A stretch of DNA of 64,000 nucleotides, taken from NCBI RefSeq assembly GCF_004135605.1, contig NZ_SDPT01000001.1, positions 186,001-250,000 on the forward strand, read 5' to 3'. The translations under genes and the position numbers were made by a program. The notes under the pieces were generated by a model, which worked only from the letters and a program-made list of their open reading frames with translations, was not told where the DNA came from and did no database searches. Source of the DNA: Sphingomonas desiccabilis. Its GTDB lineage: Bacteria > Pseudomonadota > Alphaproteobacteria > Sphingomonadales > Sphingomonadaceae. How positions within the stretch are numbered: the first letter of the stretch is position 1; each line of letters opens with the position of its first letter. Below, piece after piece: positions 27,952 through 39,837 of the stretch.

Positions 27952-28203
27952 TCAGCCGGCGCGCTCGGCCAGCACGGTCAGGCCGCGGTCGTTGACCTCG
28001 GCGAAGCCGCCGTGGATCGCCAGCGTCTCTGGCTCGCCGCCTGCGGTGCGGAAGATCTGGAGCGCACCCTCGCGGATCGTCGACATGAAGGGGGCATGCC
28101 CCTCCAGCACGCCGAAGTCGCCTTCGGTGCCGGGCACCACCACCATGTGGACCTCCTCCGAGCGGACGAGCTTTTCGGGGGTGACGAGTTCGAAGTGCAG
28201 CAT
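27952..28203 (-). CDS. atpC: ATP synthase F1 epsilon subunit, one-domain form
   Basis: 83 residues, all belonging to the N-terminal beta-sandwich ([54 protein letters not shown]). Typical epsilon subunits have about 130-140 residues with a C-terminal pair of helices that inhibit ATP hydrolysis; that domain is missing here. The stop at 27952 is followed by a terminator-like hairpin. Last gene of atpHAGDC, 46 bp after atpD. Confidence 0.93.
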   Translation of the reverse strand: MLHFELVTPEKLVRSEEVHMVVVPGTEGDFGVLEGHAPFMSTIREGALQIFRTAGGEPETLAIHGGFAEVNDRGLTVLAERAG

Positions 28204-28249
28204 CTTTTCATCCTCTGCCCCTCCCGGTCAGGGGAGGGGTGGGTTTGTC

Positions 28250-29746
<1,497 letters not shown>

Positions 29747-30628
29747 TTAGAGCGCTTCCGCGCCGGAAATGATTTCCACCAGCTCGGTCGTGATCGCGGC
29801 CTGGCGGGTGCGGTTGTACTGAATGGTAAGGCGATTGATCAGGTCGCCCGCGTTGCGCGTGGCGTTGTCCATCGCCGTCATCTTGGAGCCCTGCTCCGAC
29901 GCGGCATTCTCGCGCATCGCGCGGAAGAGCTGCACCGCGACGTTGGAGGGGAGCAGGTCGGCGAGGATCTGCTCCTCGTCCGGCTCATACTCGACCACCG
30001 CATCAGCGGCGCCCGTCGCTTCGGGCGCGGCCGGGATCGCCACGGGGATCAGCTGCTGCTCGGTCGGCTCCTGCGTCAGCACCGTCTTGAAGGTGGCGTA
30101 GAACAGGTGCGCGACGTCGAACTCGCCGGCCTCGTAGCGGGCGATCAGGTCGTCGGCATAGCCGCGCGCGTCCGCAAAGCCGAGCTTGCCGAGGTCGCCC
30201 GGCTCGATCGCGTGGACGAAGCCCTCGCGGAACTGGCGGGCCAGCACCGCACGGCCCTTGCGGCCGATGGTGTAGAACTTGACCGTCTTGCCCTGGGCCT
30301 GGAGCTCCAGCGCGCGGCGGCGGGCGAGGCGGGCGATGTTGCTGTTGAACGCGCCGGCCAGCCCCTTGTCGGAGGTGGCGACGACGAACAGGTGCACCTG
30401 GTCGCGGCCGGTGCCGGCGAGCAGCTTGGGGCTCCCCTCACCGATCGCGACGCGCGAGGCGAGGCTCGACACCACCGCCTCGAGCCGCTCGGCATAGGGG
30501 CGGCCGGCCTCCGCCGCGTCCTGCGCGCGGCGCAGCTTGGCGGCGGCGACCATCTTCATCGCCTTGGTGATCTTCTGGGTCGATTTGACCGAGTTGATCC
30601 GGACCTTGAGTGCCTTGAGAGAGGCCAT
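29747..30628 (-). CDS. atpG: ATP synthase F1 gamma subunit
   Basis: Central rotor stalk of F1, 293 residues. The N-terminal helix [36 protein letters not shown] and C-terminal helix [40 protein letters not shown] form the coiled coil that turns inside the alpha/beta ring. [10 protein letters not shown] is also conserved. An internal stretch around residues 195-220 ([20 protein letters not shown]) is an insertion seen in alphaproteobacterial gamma subunits. A 138-bp gap holding a dispersed repeat separates it from atpA. Confidence 0.97.
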   Translation of the reverse strand: MASLKALKVRINSVKSTQKITKAMKMVAAAKLRRAQDAAEAGRPYAERLEAVVSSLASRVAIGEGSPKLLAGTGRDQVHLFVVATSDKGLAGAFNSNIARLARRRALELQAQGKTVKFYTIGRKGRAVLARQFREGFVHAIEPGDLGKLGFADARGYADDLIARYEAGEFDVAHLFYATFKTVLTQEPTEQQLIPVAIPAAPEATGAADAVVEYEPDEEQILADLLPSNVAVQLFRAMRENAASEQGSKMTAMDNATRNAGDLINRLTIQYNRTRQAAITTELVEIISGAEAL

Positions 30629-30649
30629 TTAGTTCGTCACTTCCCCAAA

Positions 30650-30742
30650 CCGTCATGCTGAACTTGTTTCAGCATCCATCTCTCCAATCGCATTGCCGCA
30701 GCTTGGGGCACGATGGACCCTGAAACAAGTTCAGGGTGACGG
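30650..30742. repeat. Dispersed inverted repeat, family B, inside the ATP synthase operon
   Basis: CCGTCATGCTGAACTTGTTT with CAGCATCCA, mirrored by TGGACCCTGAAACAAGTTCA and GGGTGACGG after about 35 bases. It lies between atpA and atpG, so it is transcribed as part of the mRNA and may form a stable stem there that could set the subunit ratio or protect upstream mRNA from decay. Confidence 0.88.
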
Positions 30743-30766
30743 GTGTGTCTGTTGTGCCGTCCGTCG

Positions 30767-32875
<2,109 letters not shown>

Positions 32876-33101
32876 CTATCCCAACTTGTCCAAGAAGGCG
32901 CTTATGCCAGGGGAACAGGGCAGTGCCGGATAAACGCCCCCCTGAATGGCTGGCGCGCGGTTAGCAAAGGGGGGCTCGGGATGCAAGTCACGCGCCCGTT
33001 TCCGTTGCGCGGATGCCCAAAGAAACGGCAGCGGTGGACCGATCCGGCCCCGCCTGACAAGAAAAGCGTGCGGGGCGCTCCCTATCCAGAGGAAATGACA
33101 G

Positions 33102-33776
33102 ATGAATGGCAGCATGATCCGGATGACGATGGCGGACGGCGCCGAGATCGGGGTCTATCACGCCGAGCCGCAGGGCGAGCGGCGCGGCGGGCTGGTGCTG
33201 GTGCAGGAGATCTTCGGTATCACCGACCATATCCGCGACCTGTGCGACGGCTTTGCCGCGGACGGCTACGAGGTGCTGGCACCCGCGCTGTTCGATCGCG
33301 AGGCGCCGGGCTTAGAGGCGGACTACGGCGGCGAGGGGCTGCAGCGCGGCATCGAGCTGTCGCGCGACATCCATCCGATCGAGGCTTCGGTCGCCGACGT
33401 GCAGGTGTGCGTCGACGCGCTGAAGGCGAAGGGGCCGGTGTTCGCGGTCGGCTATTGCTATGGCGGGTCGGTCGCCTGGCTCGCGGCGGCGCGGGTCGAG
33501 GGGCTAGCGGCGGTGTCGAGCTATTACGGGCGCCTGGTGCCCGACTCGAAGGAAGCGCCCAAGGTGCCGACGATCGCCCACTTCGGCCGCCACGACCATG
33601 GCATCCCGATCGAGGGCGTCGAGGCGCTGACCGCGGCCGAGCCGGAGAACGCGACGATCTACATCTATGACGCCGGCCACGGCTTCAACTCCGACCGGCG
33701 CGACGATTATTCCCCGGAGGCGGCCAAGCTCGCCCGAGAGCGCACGCTGGAGCTGTTTCGCGCCAACGGCGGGTAA
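33102..33776 (+). CDS. Dienelactone hydrolase family protein
   Basis: 224 residues with the dienelactone hydrolase fold. The nucleophile is Cys119 in GYCYGG, the acid is Asp in FGRHDHGIP and the His is in DAGHGFNSD. VLVQEIFGITDHIRDLCDGFAADGY-type and APALFD segments are conserved. Such enzymes open lactones in chloroaromatic breakdown or act as general carboxylesterases; no pathway partners are adjacent, so the substrate is open. ATG 33102 follows GAGGA. Divergent from atpH. Confidence 0.9.
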   Translation: MNGSMIRMTMADGAEIGVYHAEPQGERRGGLVLVQEIFGITDHIRDLCDGFAADGYEVLAPALFDREAPGLEADYGGEGLQRGIELSRDIHPIEASVADVQVCVDALKAKGPVFAVGYCYGGSVAWLAAARVEGLAAVSSYYGRLVPDSKEAPKVPTIAHFGRHDHGIPIEGVEALTAAEPENATIYIYDAGHGFNSDRRDDYSPEAAKLARERTLELFRANGG

Positions 33777-33777
33777 C

Positions 33778-34272
33778 TCAGGCGGAGGTCCCGTCCAGTT
33801 CCAGCGTCATGCAGCAGCTGAACGGGTCCTCGCGATAGTCGGCGAACGGCGGGCAGCAGGTGAAGCCGTGCCGTTCGTAGAGCCGGCGCGCCGGCGCGAA
33901 GCCCTCGGGCGTCCCGGTCTCCAGGCTCACCCGGCCATAGCCGCGCTCGCGTGCGATGCGGAGGAGGTGGCCGAGCATCGCGGCACCCACGCCGCGGTTG
34001 CGGGCTTCGTCGACGGTGCGCATCGACTTGATCTCGCCATGGCCGGCGTCGAGTTCGCGCAGCGCGCCGACGCCGAGCAGCTGCCCATCTGCGTCCCGCG
34101 CGGAGAAGAAGGTGACGTCCGCTCGCCGCAGCCCCTCCAGGGGCAGGGCGTGGACGGAGCCGGGGGGCGACTGCGCATGCATGCCGGCGAGATGGGCCGC
34201 GAGCAGCGCCTGGACATCCGCGGAGCCGAGCTCGCCTGCGTGGAAGCGGATGCCGTCCTCAGCGCTGGGCAC
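33778..34272 (-). CDS. GNAT family N-acetyltransferase
   Basis: 164 residues from a GTG at 34272, chosen because AAGG precedes it and because it overlaps the esterase stop by 14 bp; the frame is open further upstream inside the esterase gene. The acetyl-CoA motif is RNRGVGAAMLGHLLRIARERGY; the following YGRVSLETGTP and ARRLYERHGFTCCPPF are typical of PhnO/ElaA-like small-molecule acetyltransferases. Last gene of an overlapping three-gene set with the protease and esterase. Its stop lies one base from that of the convergent hydrolase. Confidence 0.83.
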   Translation of the reverse strand: MPSAEDGIRFHAGELGSADVQALLAAHLAGMHAQSPPGSVHALPLEGLRRADVTFFSARDADGQLLGVGALRELDAGHGEIKSMRTVDEARNRGVGAAMLGHLLRIARERGYGRVSLETGTPEGFAPARRLYERHGFTCCPPFADYREDPFSCCMTLELDGTSA

Positions 34273-35827
34273 GGGCGGGCCTTGCGACGGCGTACATCTC
34301 GCGGGCGATCTGCTTGGTGAGGGCGGAGCGGTCGCCTTCCGCCTCATAGAGGTTGCCGTGGTCCTTGCCGGGCACGAAGCGGAAGGTGGAGCGGGCGCCC
34401 AGCCCGTCGAGCACCGCCTTCAGCCGGCGGGCGGGGCCGTCGAGATAGAAGGTGTCGGCGGTGCCCACCGTCATGTGGATCTTGCCGTCCAGGTCCGGCT
34501 TCAGCGTCTGCCAGTCGCGCGCGACGATGTGCGCGACGTCATAATGGTCGCGCCAATAGGCGACGACCTGCTTGTCGATCGCGCCGGTCGCGCGGTCGAA
34601 CACCGGCAGCGGCCGCCCGTCCGCGCCCTTGGGCGAGAACACCCACTCGAAGCTTGCGAACTGGCCGCCATAGGGGCCGAGCACCTGCTCCAGCCGCCCG
34701 AACTGGCGCAGCGTGGCGACGACCTTGCCGTCCTTGCGCACCAGCGGCCGGTCCTTGCCGTCGGCACCGGCGTAGAAATTGGCGTCGTCGTAGAGGTTCA
34801 CGTTGGTGAAGTCGTGGAAGTCGGCCGGGTCCGGCGCGGTGGGCCAGCTGCCGCCGAACGTCTTTGGGTATGCGACCTGCAGCCACAATGTCGACCAGCC
34901 GCCCGAGCTGTGGCCGGTCAGGAAGCGGCCGCTGGGGCGCGCGTCCATCCAGTAGCGCTGCTCAAGTGCCGGGATCACCTCCTCGACCAGCGCCCGGCCG
35001 ACGGGGCCGTTGTTCACCGAATCGGCGAACTCGTGGGTGCCGGTGGCGATATGGTGGTCGAGATAGACCCAGATCATCGGCGGCGCGTCGCCCTTGGCCA
35101 TCATCGCCGTCATGCTCGCCGCACTCATCCGCGCCGAGCCGAGCGTGCTGCCGAAGCCGCCGTCCGAATAGACGGTGGGGTAGGTCGTCTTGCCCTCGGC
35201 ATAGCCGGGCGGCAGCGCCACCCACCCGTTGATGGTGGTCGGCCGGCCCCAGAAGCGGGTGAGGAGCGCGCTGTGCACCTCGACCGGCTCGACCCTGGCG
35301 AGCGCCGCCTCCAGCGGCTTGCGGCGTTCGGCCGGCAGGCGCTGGAGCATCGCGGTGTCGTCGGCGGCGGGCTCGACATGGTCGAGCAGCAGCGTCGGCA
35401 CCGGGCCGGGCAGCGTCACCGTCACCACCTGGGACAAGAGGTCCCCGGCATCCCGGCCGCTGTAATTGTAGCTATGGTCGCGATCGAGCAGCGCCTGCAC
35501 CCGATAGGTGCCCGGCGGCAGGGTGGAGAAGGCGGCGGGATAGGCGTCGGTGCCGGTGTCCACCAGCGCCGGGGTGCCGGGGCGGAGGTCGCTCACCTCG
35601 CGCGCCGCGACATAGGTGGCGTTGGGGGAGAAGGGGGAGACGTCGATCGCCTCCTCGGACTTGGCGCCCGGCTCCGCCGCCGTGGCGAACACCAGCAGCC
35701 GGCCGGCGTTGGTGGTGCCCAAGGAGGGTGCTGCGGCGACGGGGATCGCGAGCGGGGGCGCATCCTGTGCGGGAAGCGCGACGCTCGCGAGGAGCAGCGT
35801 GGTCGTGAGCGTCAGGTTGCGCAGCAT
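34259..35827 (-). CDS. Exported putative esterase (enterochelin esterase-like)
   Basis: 522 residues with a signal peptide (MLRNLTLTTTLLLASVALPA). The N-terminal 200 residues look like an Ig-like or accessory domain; the rest is an alpha/beta hydrolase of the esterase D/Fes type with GRPTTINGWVALPPGY, TVYSDGGFGS, the nucleophile box GHSSGG near residue 306 and the His in GKDHGN. Probably cleaves an ester outside the cytoplasm. Its start overlaps the protease stop by one base (TGATG) and its end overlaps the acetyltransferase. Confidence 0.85.
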   Translation of the reverse strand: MLRNLTLTTTLLLASVALPAQDAPPLAIPVAAAPSLGTTNAGRLLVFATAAEPGAKSEEAIDVSPFSPNATYVAAREVSDLRPGTPALVDTGTDAYPAAFSTLPPGTYRVQALLDRDHSYNYSGRDAGDLLSQVVTVTLPGPVPTLLLDHVEPAADDTAMLQRLPAERRKPLEAALARVEPVEVHSALLTRFWGRPTTINGWVALPPGYAEGKTTYPTVYSDGGFGSTLGSARMSAASMTAMMAKGDAPPMIWVYLDHHIATGTHEFADSVNNGPVGRALVEEVIPALEQRYWMDARPSGRFLTGHSSGGWSTLWLQVAYPKTFGGSWPTAPDPADFHDFTNVNLYDDANFYAGADGKDRPLVRKDGKVVATLRQFGRLEQVLGPYGGQFASFEWVFSPKGADGRPLPVFDRATGAIDKQVVAYWRDHYDVAHIVARDWQTLKPDLDGKIHMTVGTADTFYLDGPARRLKAVLDGLGARSTFRFVPGKDHGNLYEAEGDRSALTKQIAREMYAVARPARAQR

Positions 35828-37338
35828 CAGTTCGTCCCCCGTGCCGGATGGCATTGATAGACCAGGCGCTCGTTGGGCAGCGGCGGCAGCGCGCCGCGGA
35901 TCGCCGCCTGCTGCGTCGCCAGGTTGGCGCGGCCCGCGCTCTCGCCGGCGCACTGCTTCAGCGCGACGCCCTCGCGCAGCCGCCGCGCCTCTGCCATGCG
36001 ATCGGCGCCCAGCATGTAGCGGGTGTTGATGTAGGTGCCGGTCGCCGGCTCGTAGCGGAGCACCGAAACCGTCTGCTCGTCGTCGGGGACCAGGATGCGC
36101 TCCCAGCCGCTGTTCGGCGCCTCGGCATATTGGGTGCGGCCGTTCATGCACCCGTTCGCCTGCCAGTCCATCGCCACCTCGGGCGTGGCGGAGACGGTGA
36201 CGCGGCTGCGCTCCGGCACCAGCGTGCACAGGAGCTTGCCGGTCATGCCCGCGGTCGCCCCCGCGGGCGTGCTCGCCTCCGGCACCGAATCCGGATCGAA
36301 GGACGGGCGCACCAGGAACAGCACCACCGCACCCAGCAGCAGCACGCCGCCGCCGGCGCCCGCCCAGATCGCCTCGCGCCGCTTGCCGCGCGTCGCCATC
36401 AGCCCCGCGCCCCCGGCCGCGAGCCCCGCCAGCACGAGCAGCAGCGCGGCGCCGGCCATGAAGTTCTCGCGCGTGGCCTCGTTGCGCTCGCGCGCGCTTT
36501 CGATCGCGAGCGCACGGGCGGCGGCGGCCCGCTCGGCGGCAGTGCGGGCGCGGGCGGCGTCCTGCTGCGCGGCATCGGCGGCGGCGGCGCGGTCCTGCGC
36601 CAGCAGTTCCTCCATGCTGATGCAGTTGGTGCCCACCAGCGTCGCCTGCTGCCCCGCCTCGCGCAGGAAGCCGGCGAGCTCGCTGCCGGCGATGGCGAAG
36701 CCGAAGCTCGCATCGCCGTCGTCGCCCCGGGTGAGCGCCGAGTTGACGCCCAGCACGCGGCCGCAGCGGTCGAGCAGCGGGCCACCCGAATTGCCGCGCG
36801 CGATGCTGGCGGTGTGGAGCAGGACGCCGGTGGTGCCGAGGCGGCGCAGGCCGGAGAACACGCCCTCAGACCGCACCGGCGACTGTGGCAGGATATAGTC
36901 GGAGGCGGACTGCGCGGTCGCGAGGTCGACGTTGCCCGGATAGCCCAGCGCGACCGTCGCCTCGCCCTCGCCGATCGGGCCGTTGTAGAGCGCGAGCGGC
37001 GGCAGCTTCAGCCCCTGCACCTCGATCAGCGCGAGGTCGCGTTCCTGATCGAGCGCGATCAGCCGGCCCTGGTAGGACTTGTCGCCCTCCGACGGCACGA
37101 CGCCGATCACGACATTGCCCTCGTAACGGCCGGCGAGCTCGACCACGTGCGCGTTGGTGACGATCCGGTCGGGGCCGACCGCGAAGCCGCTGCCGTGGCC
37201 GAAGCCGACGACCTCATCGTCGACCACCGCGATGGTGACGACGCGGACCACCCCCCGGCCGGCGGCGGAAATATCGTCGGCCTGCGCAGGGACCGCCCAC
37301 GCGACCAGAAATCCCAGCATCAACAGCAGTCGCGCCAC
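35827..37338 (-). CDS. Trypsin-like serine protease with C-terminal coiled coil and two membrane segments
   Basis: 503 residues from a GTG at 37338, which gives a proper signal peptide (VARLLLMLGFLVAWAVPAQA); an ATG at 37320 is an alternative. Residues 25-255 form an HtrA-like protease domain with the full triad His64 (TNAHVV), Asp101 (ERDLALI) and Ser184 (GNSGGPL). No PDZ domain follows. Instead there is an alanine-rich coiled coil (AQQDAARARTAAERAAAARA), two membrane helices around 350-400 and a Cys-containing C-terminal domain. Probably an inner-membrane-anchored periplasmic protease. First gene of the overlapping set. Confidence 0.83.
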   Translation of the reverse strand: MARLLLMLGFLVAWAVPAQADDISAAGRGVVRVVTIAVVDDEVVGFGHGSGFAVGPDRIVTNAHVVELAGRYEGNVVIGVVPSEGDKSYQGRLIALDQERDLALIEVQGLKLPPLALYNGPIGEGEATVALGYPGNVDLATAQSASDYILPQSPVRSEGVFSGLRRLGTTGVLLHTASIARGNSGGPLLDRCGRVLGVNSALTRGDDGDASFGFAIAGSELAGFLREAGQQATLVGTNCISMEELLAQDRAAAADAAQQDAARARTAAERAAAARALAIESARERNEATRENFMAGAALLLVLAGLAAGGAGLMATRGKRREAIWAGAGGGVLLLGAVVLFLVRPSFDPDSVPEASTPAGATAGMTGKLLCTLVPERSRVTVSATPEVAMDWQANGCMNGRTQYAEAPNSGWERILVPDDEQTVSVLRYEPATGTYINTRYMLGADRMAEARRLREGVALKQCAGESAGRANLATQQAAIRGALPPLPNERLVYQCHPARGTN

Positions 37339-37450
37339 GCGGCCTTGCCCCCAGAAGAAACCGGCGCCTGTTTCGGTCAAAGCGCGGCAGGGTTCAAGCG
37401 GGGTGGTAGCGGCGTTGTCAGGCGGCGCTGCTGCCCGTCGCATTCTCCCA

Positions 37451-37590
37451 CCGTCATCCTGACGAAGGTCAGGATCCATTGCCGCTCCGCGCATGAGGCG
37501 CAGGGCGGTTGCCTCCGCCCTTGAGGGGCTTGCCGCGCGTCTCCCCACGCATGTTGCGCGAATGGATCCTGACTTTCGTCAGGATGACGA
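37451..37590. repeat. Dispersed inverted repeat, family C
   Basis: CCGTCATCCTGACGAAGGTC with AGGATCCATTG is mirrored about 85 bases later by AATGGATCCTGACTTTCGTC and AGGATGACG. It fills the gap between the priA stop and the protease gene on the same strand. Confidence 0.88.
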
Positions 37591-37615
37591 AGGAGGAAGA
37601 AGGGGCGGGGAGCCC

Positions 37616-39787
37616 CTACAGGAAGTTGTAGGGATCGACGTCCACCGCGACCCGCACCTTGCCCGACCACTCGACGCTCCCCAGCCAGTCGCGGATCACG
37701 TCCTGCACGTCCAGCTGGCGGCGGGCATGGACCAGCAGGCGGAAGCGGTGGCGGCCGCGCAGCATCGCGAGCGGGGCGGGGGCGGGGCCGAAGACGTGCA
37801 TCCCCTCCACCTCGGGCGCGGCGCGGCCGATGCGGCGGGCGGCGTCGCTGGCGGCGTCCTTGTCCTCCGACGAGACGATGATCGCGGCGTAGCGGCCGAA
37901 CGGCGGCACCTCGGCTTCCTGCCGCGCCTCGGTCTCGGCGGCGTAGAAGCTCTCGGCATCGCCCGACACCAGCGCGCGCATCACCGCCGCGTCGGGCGCC
38001 GTCGTCTGGATGAAGACGTGCCCCGGCTTCTCGCCGCGCCCCGCGCGCCCCGCCACCTGCATGATCTGCTGGAATGTCCGCTCGGCCGCGCGCAGGTCGC
38101 CGCCGGCGAGCCCGAGGTCGGCGTCGATCACGCCTACCAGCGTCAGGTTCGGGAAGTGATAGCCCTTGGTCACCAGCTGGGTGCCGACCACCAGGTCGAT
38201 CTCGCCGGCCTCCATGCGGTTGACGAACTCGGCGGCCTTGGCGGGGGACCAGAGCGTGTCGGAGGTGACGATGGCGATGCGGGCGTCGGGGAACAGCGCC
38301 GCCGCCTCGTCGGCGATGCGCTCGACGCCTGGGCCGCAGGCGACCAGCGCATCTTCCGCGTCGCACTCCGGGCACTTGCGCGGGGTCGGGATCATGTGGC
38401 CGCAATGGTGGCAGGACAGGCGGTGGATCAGCCGGTGCTCGACCATCCAGGCGGTGCAGTTCGGGCACTGGAAGCGATGCCCGCACGACCGGCACAGCGT
38501 CAGCGGCGCATAGCCGCGGCGGTTGAGGAACAGGAGCGCCTGCTCGCCGCGGGTCAGCGTTTCGTCGATGGCGTTGACCAGCTTGGGCGCGATCCAGCGG
38601 CCGCGGATCGGCGGCTCGGCGATCAGGTCGATCGGCTCGATGGCCGGCAGCTGCGCCTTGCCGTAGCGGCCGGGAAGCTTGAGCTCGGTATAGCGGCCGA
38701 GTGCGACCTGGTGCCGCGTCTCGATCGCCGGCGTCGCGGAGGCGAGCACCACCGGGCAGCGTTCGAACAGCCCGCGCATCACCGCCACGTCGCGCGCGTG
38801 GTAGTGGACGCCTTCCTCCTGCTTGAAGCTGGTCTCGTGCGCCTCGTCGACGACGATCAGGCCGAGATTGGCATAGGGCAGGAACAGCGCCGAGCGTGCG
38901 CCGACCGTCACCAGCGCCTGGCCGGTGGCGATCGCCCGCCACGCGCGGCGGCGCTGGGTGGAGCGCAGGTCCGAATGCCACGCCACCGGCTCGCAGCCGA
39001 AGCGGGCGTGGAAGCGCTTGAGGAACGGCTCGGTCAGCGCGATCTCGGGCAGCAGCACCAGGCTCTGCTTGCCCACGGCGATGGCGGCGGCGATCGCCTC
39101 GAAATACACCTCGGTCTTGCCCGATCCGGTGACGCCGTCGAGCAGGAAGGGCCGGAATGGCTGGGTCTCGACCGCATCGCACAGCACGCCCGCGACTTCG
39201 GCCTGCTGTTCGGACAGCACCGGCACGCCATGGGCGGGGTCGGGGATCGGATAGGGGGCGTCGATGTCGACGCTCACCGCCTCGATCGCGCCGGCCTTCA
39301 CCAGCCCGCGCACCACCGCCTCCGACACGTCGGCCATGGTCGCGAGCTCGCGCACCAGCCCCTGGCGGTCGCCGATCCGCTCGAGCGCCTGCTCGCGCTG
39401 CGGGGTCAGCCGGTCGGGGACGTGCCCGGTGGCGCGGTATTCGGTGGCGAGCTTCGCCCCCTCCAGCGCGGAGGTGGAGGACAGCGCCATGCGCAGCACC
39501 GAGGCCGGGGCGGCGAGATAATAGTCGGCGGTCCACTCGACCAGCCGGCGCAAGGGGGCCGGGATCGGCGGCGCGTCCACCACGCCCAGCAGCGGGCGCA
39601 GGCGATTGTCGCCCACCTCCTCGCAGGGCAGCCGTTCCGGCTCCCATACAACGCCCAGCAGCTGGCGGGGGCCGAGCGGGGCGATCACGATCGAGCCCGG
39701 CTCGGCCGTCATGCCGTGCGGCACGCGATAGTCGAGGGGGCCGAGGGCGGCGTTGAGGACAAGGACACGGACGCGGGAGGAAGTCAT
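37616..39787 (-). CDS. priA: Replication restart helicase PriA
   Basis: 723 residues, standard size. It recognises stalled or repaired forks and reloads the replisome. Walker A is LDGVTGSGKTEVYF, the DEAH-type box is IVVDEAHETSFKQ, and the zinc-binding region holds the expected cysteine pairs (CRSCGHRFQCPNC, CHHC, CPEC). VATEY and PDRL-type segments in the N-terminal 3' binding domain are more variable. VGTQLVTKGYHFPNLTLVGV and QVAGRAGRGEKPG complete the helicase motifs. Starts with ATG at 39787. Confidence 0.97.
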   Translation of the reverse strand: MTSSRVRVLVLNAALGPLDYRVPHGMTAEPGSIVIAPLGPRQLLGVVWEPERLPCEEVGDNRLRPLLGVVDAPPIPAPLRRLVEWTADYYLAAPASVLRMALSSTSALEGAKLATEYRATGHVPDRLTPQREQALERIGDRQGLVRELATMADVSEAVVRGLVKAGAIEAVSVDIDAPYPIPDPAHGVPVLSEQQAEVAGVLCDAVETQPFRPFLLDGVTGSGKTEVYFEAIAAAIAVGKQSLVLLPEIALTEPFLKRFHARFGCEPVAWHSDLRSTQRRRAWRAIATGQALVTVGARSALFLPYANLGLIVVDEAHETSFKQEEGVHYHARDVAVMRGLFERCPVVLASATPAIETRHQVALGRYTELKLPGRYGKAQLPAIEPIDLIAEPPIRGRWIAPKLVNAIDETLTRGEQALLFLNRRGYAPLTLCRSCGHRFQCPNCTAWMVEHRLIHRLSCHHCGHMIPTPRKCPECDAEDALVACGPGVERIADEAAALFPDARIAIVTSDTLWSPAKAAEFVNRMEAGEIDLVVGTQLVTKGYHFPNLTLVGVIDADLGLAGGDLRAAERTFQQIMQVAGRAGRGEKPGHVFIQTTAPDAAVMRALVSGDAESFYAAETEARQEAEVPPFGRYAAIIVSSEDKDAASDAARRIGRAAPEVEGMHVFGPAPAPLAMLRGRHRFRLLVHARRQLDVQDVIRDWLGSVEWSGKVRVAVDVDPYNFL

Positions 39788-39837
39788 GGGCGGGCCCTAG
39801 ATAGGGACGCCGGTGCCGATTGGGAATCGCCCGTGCG

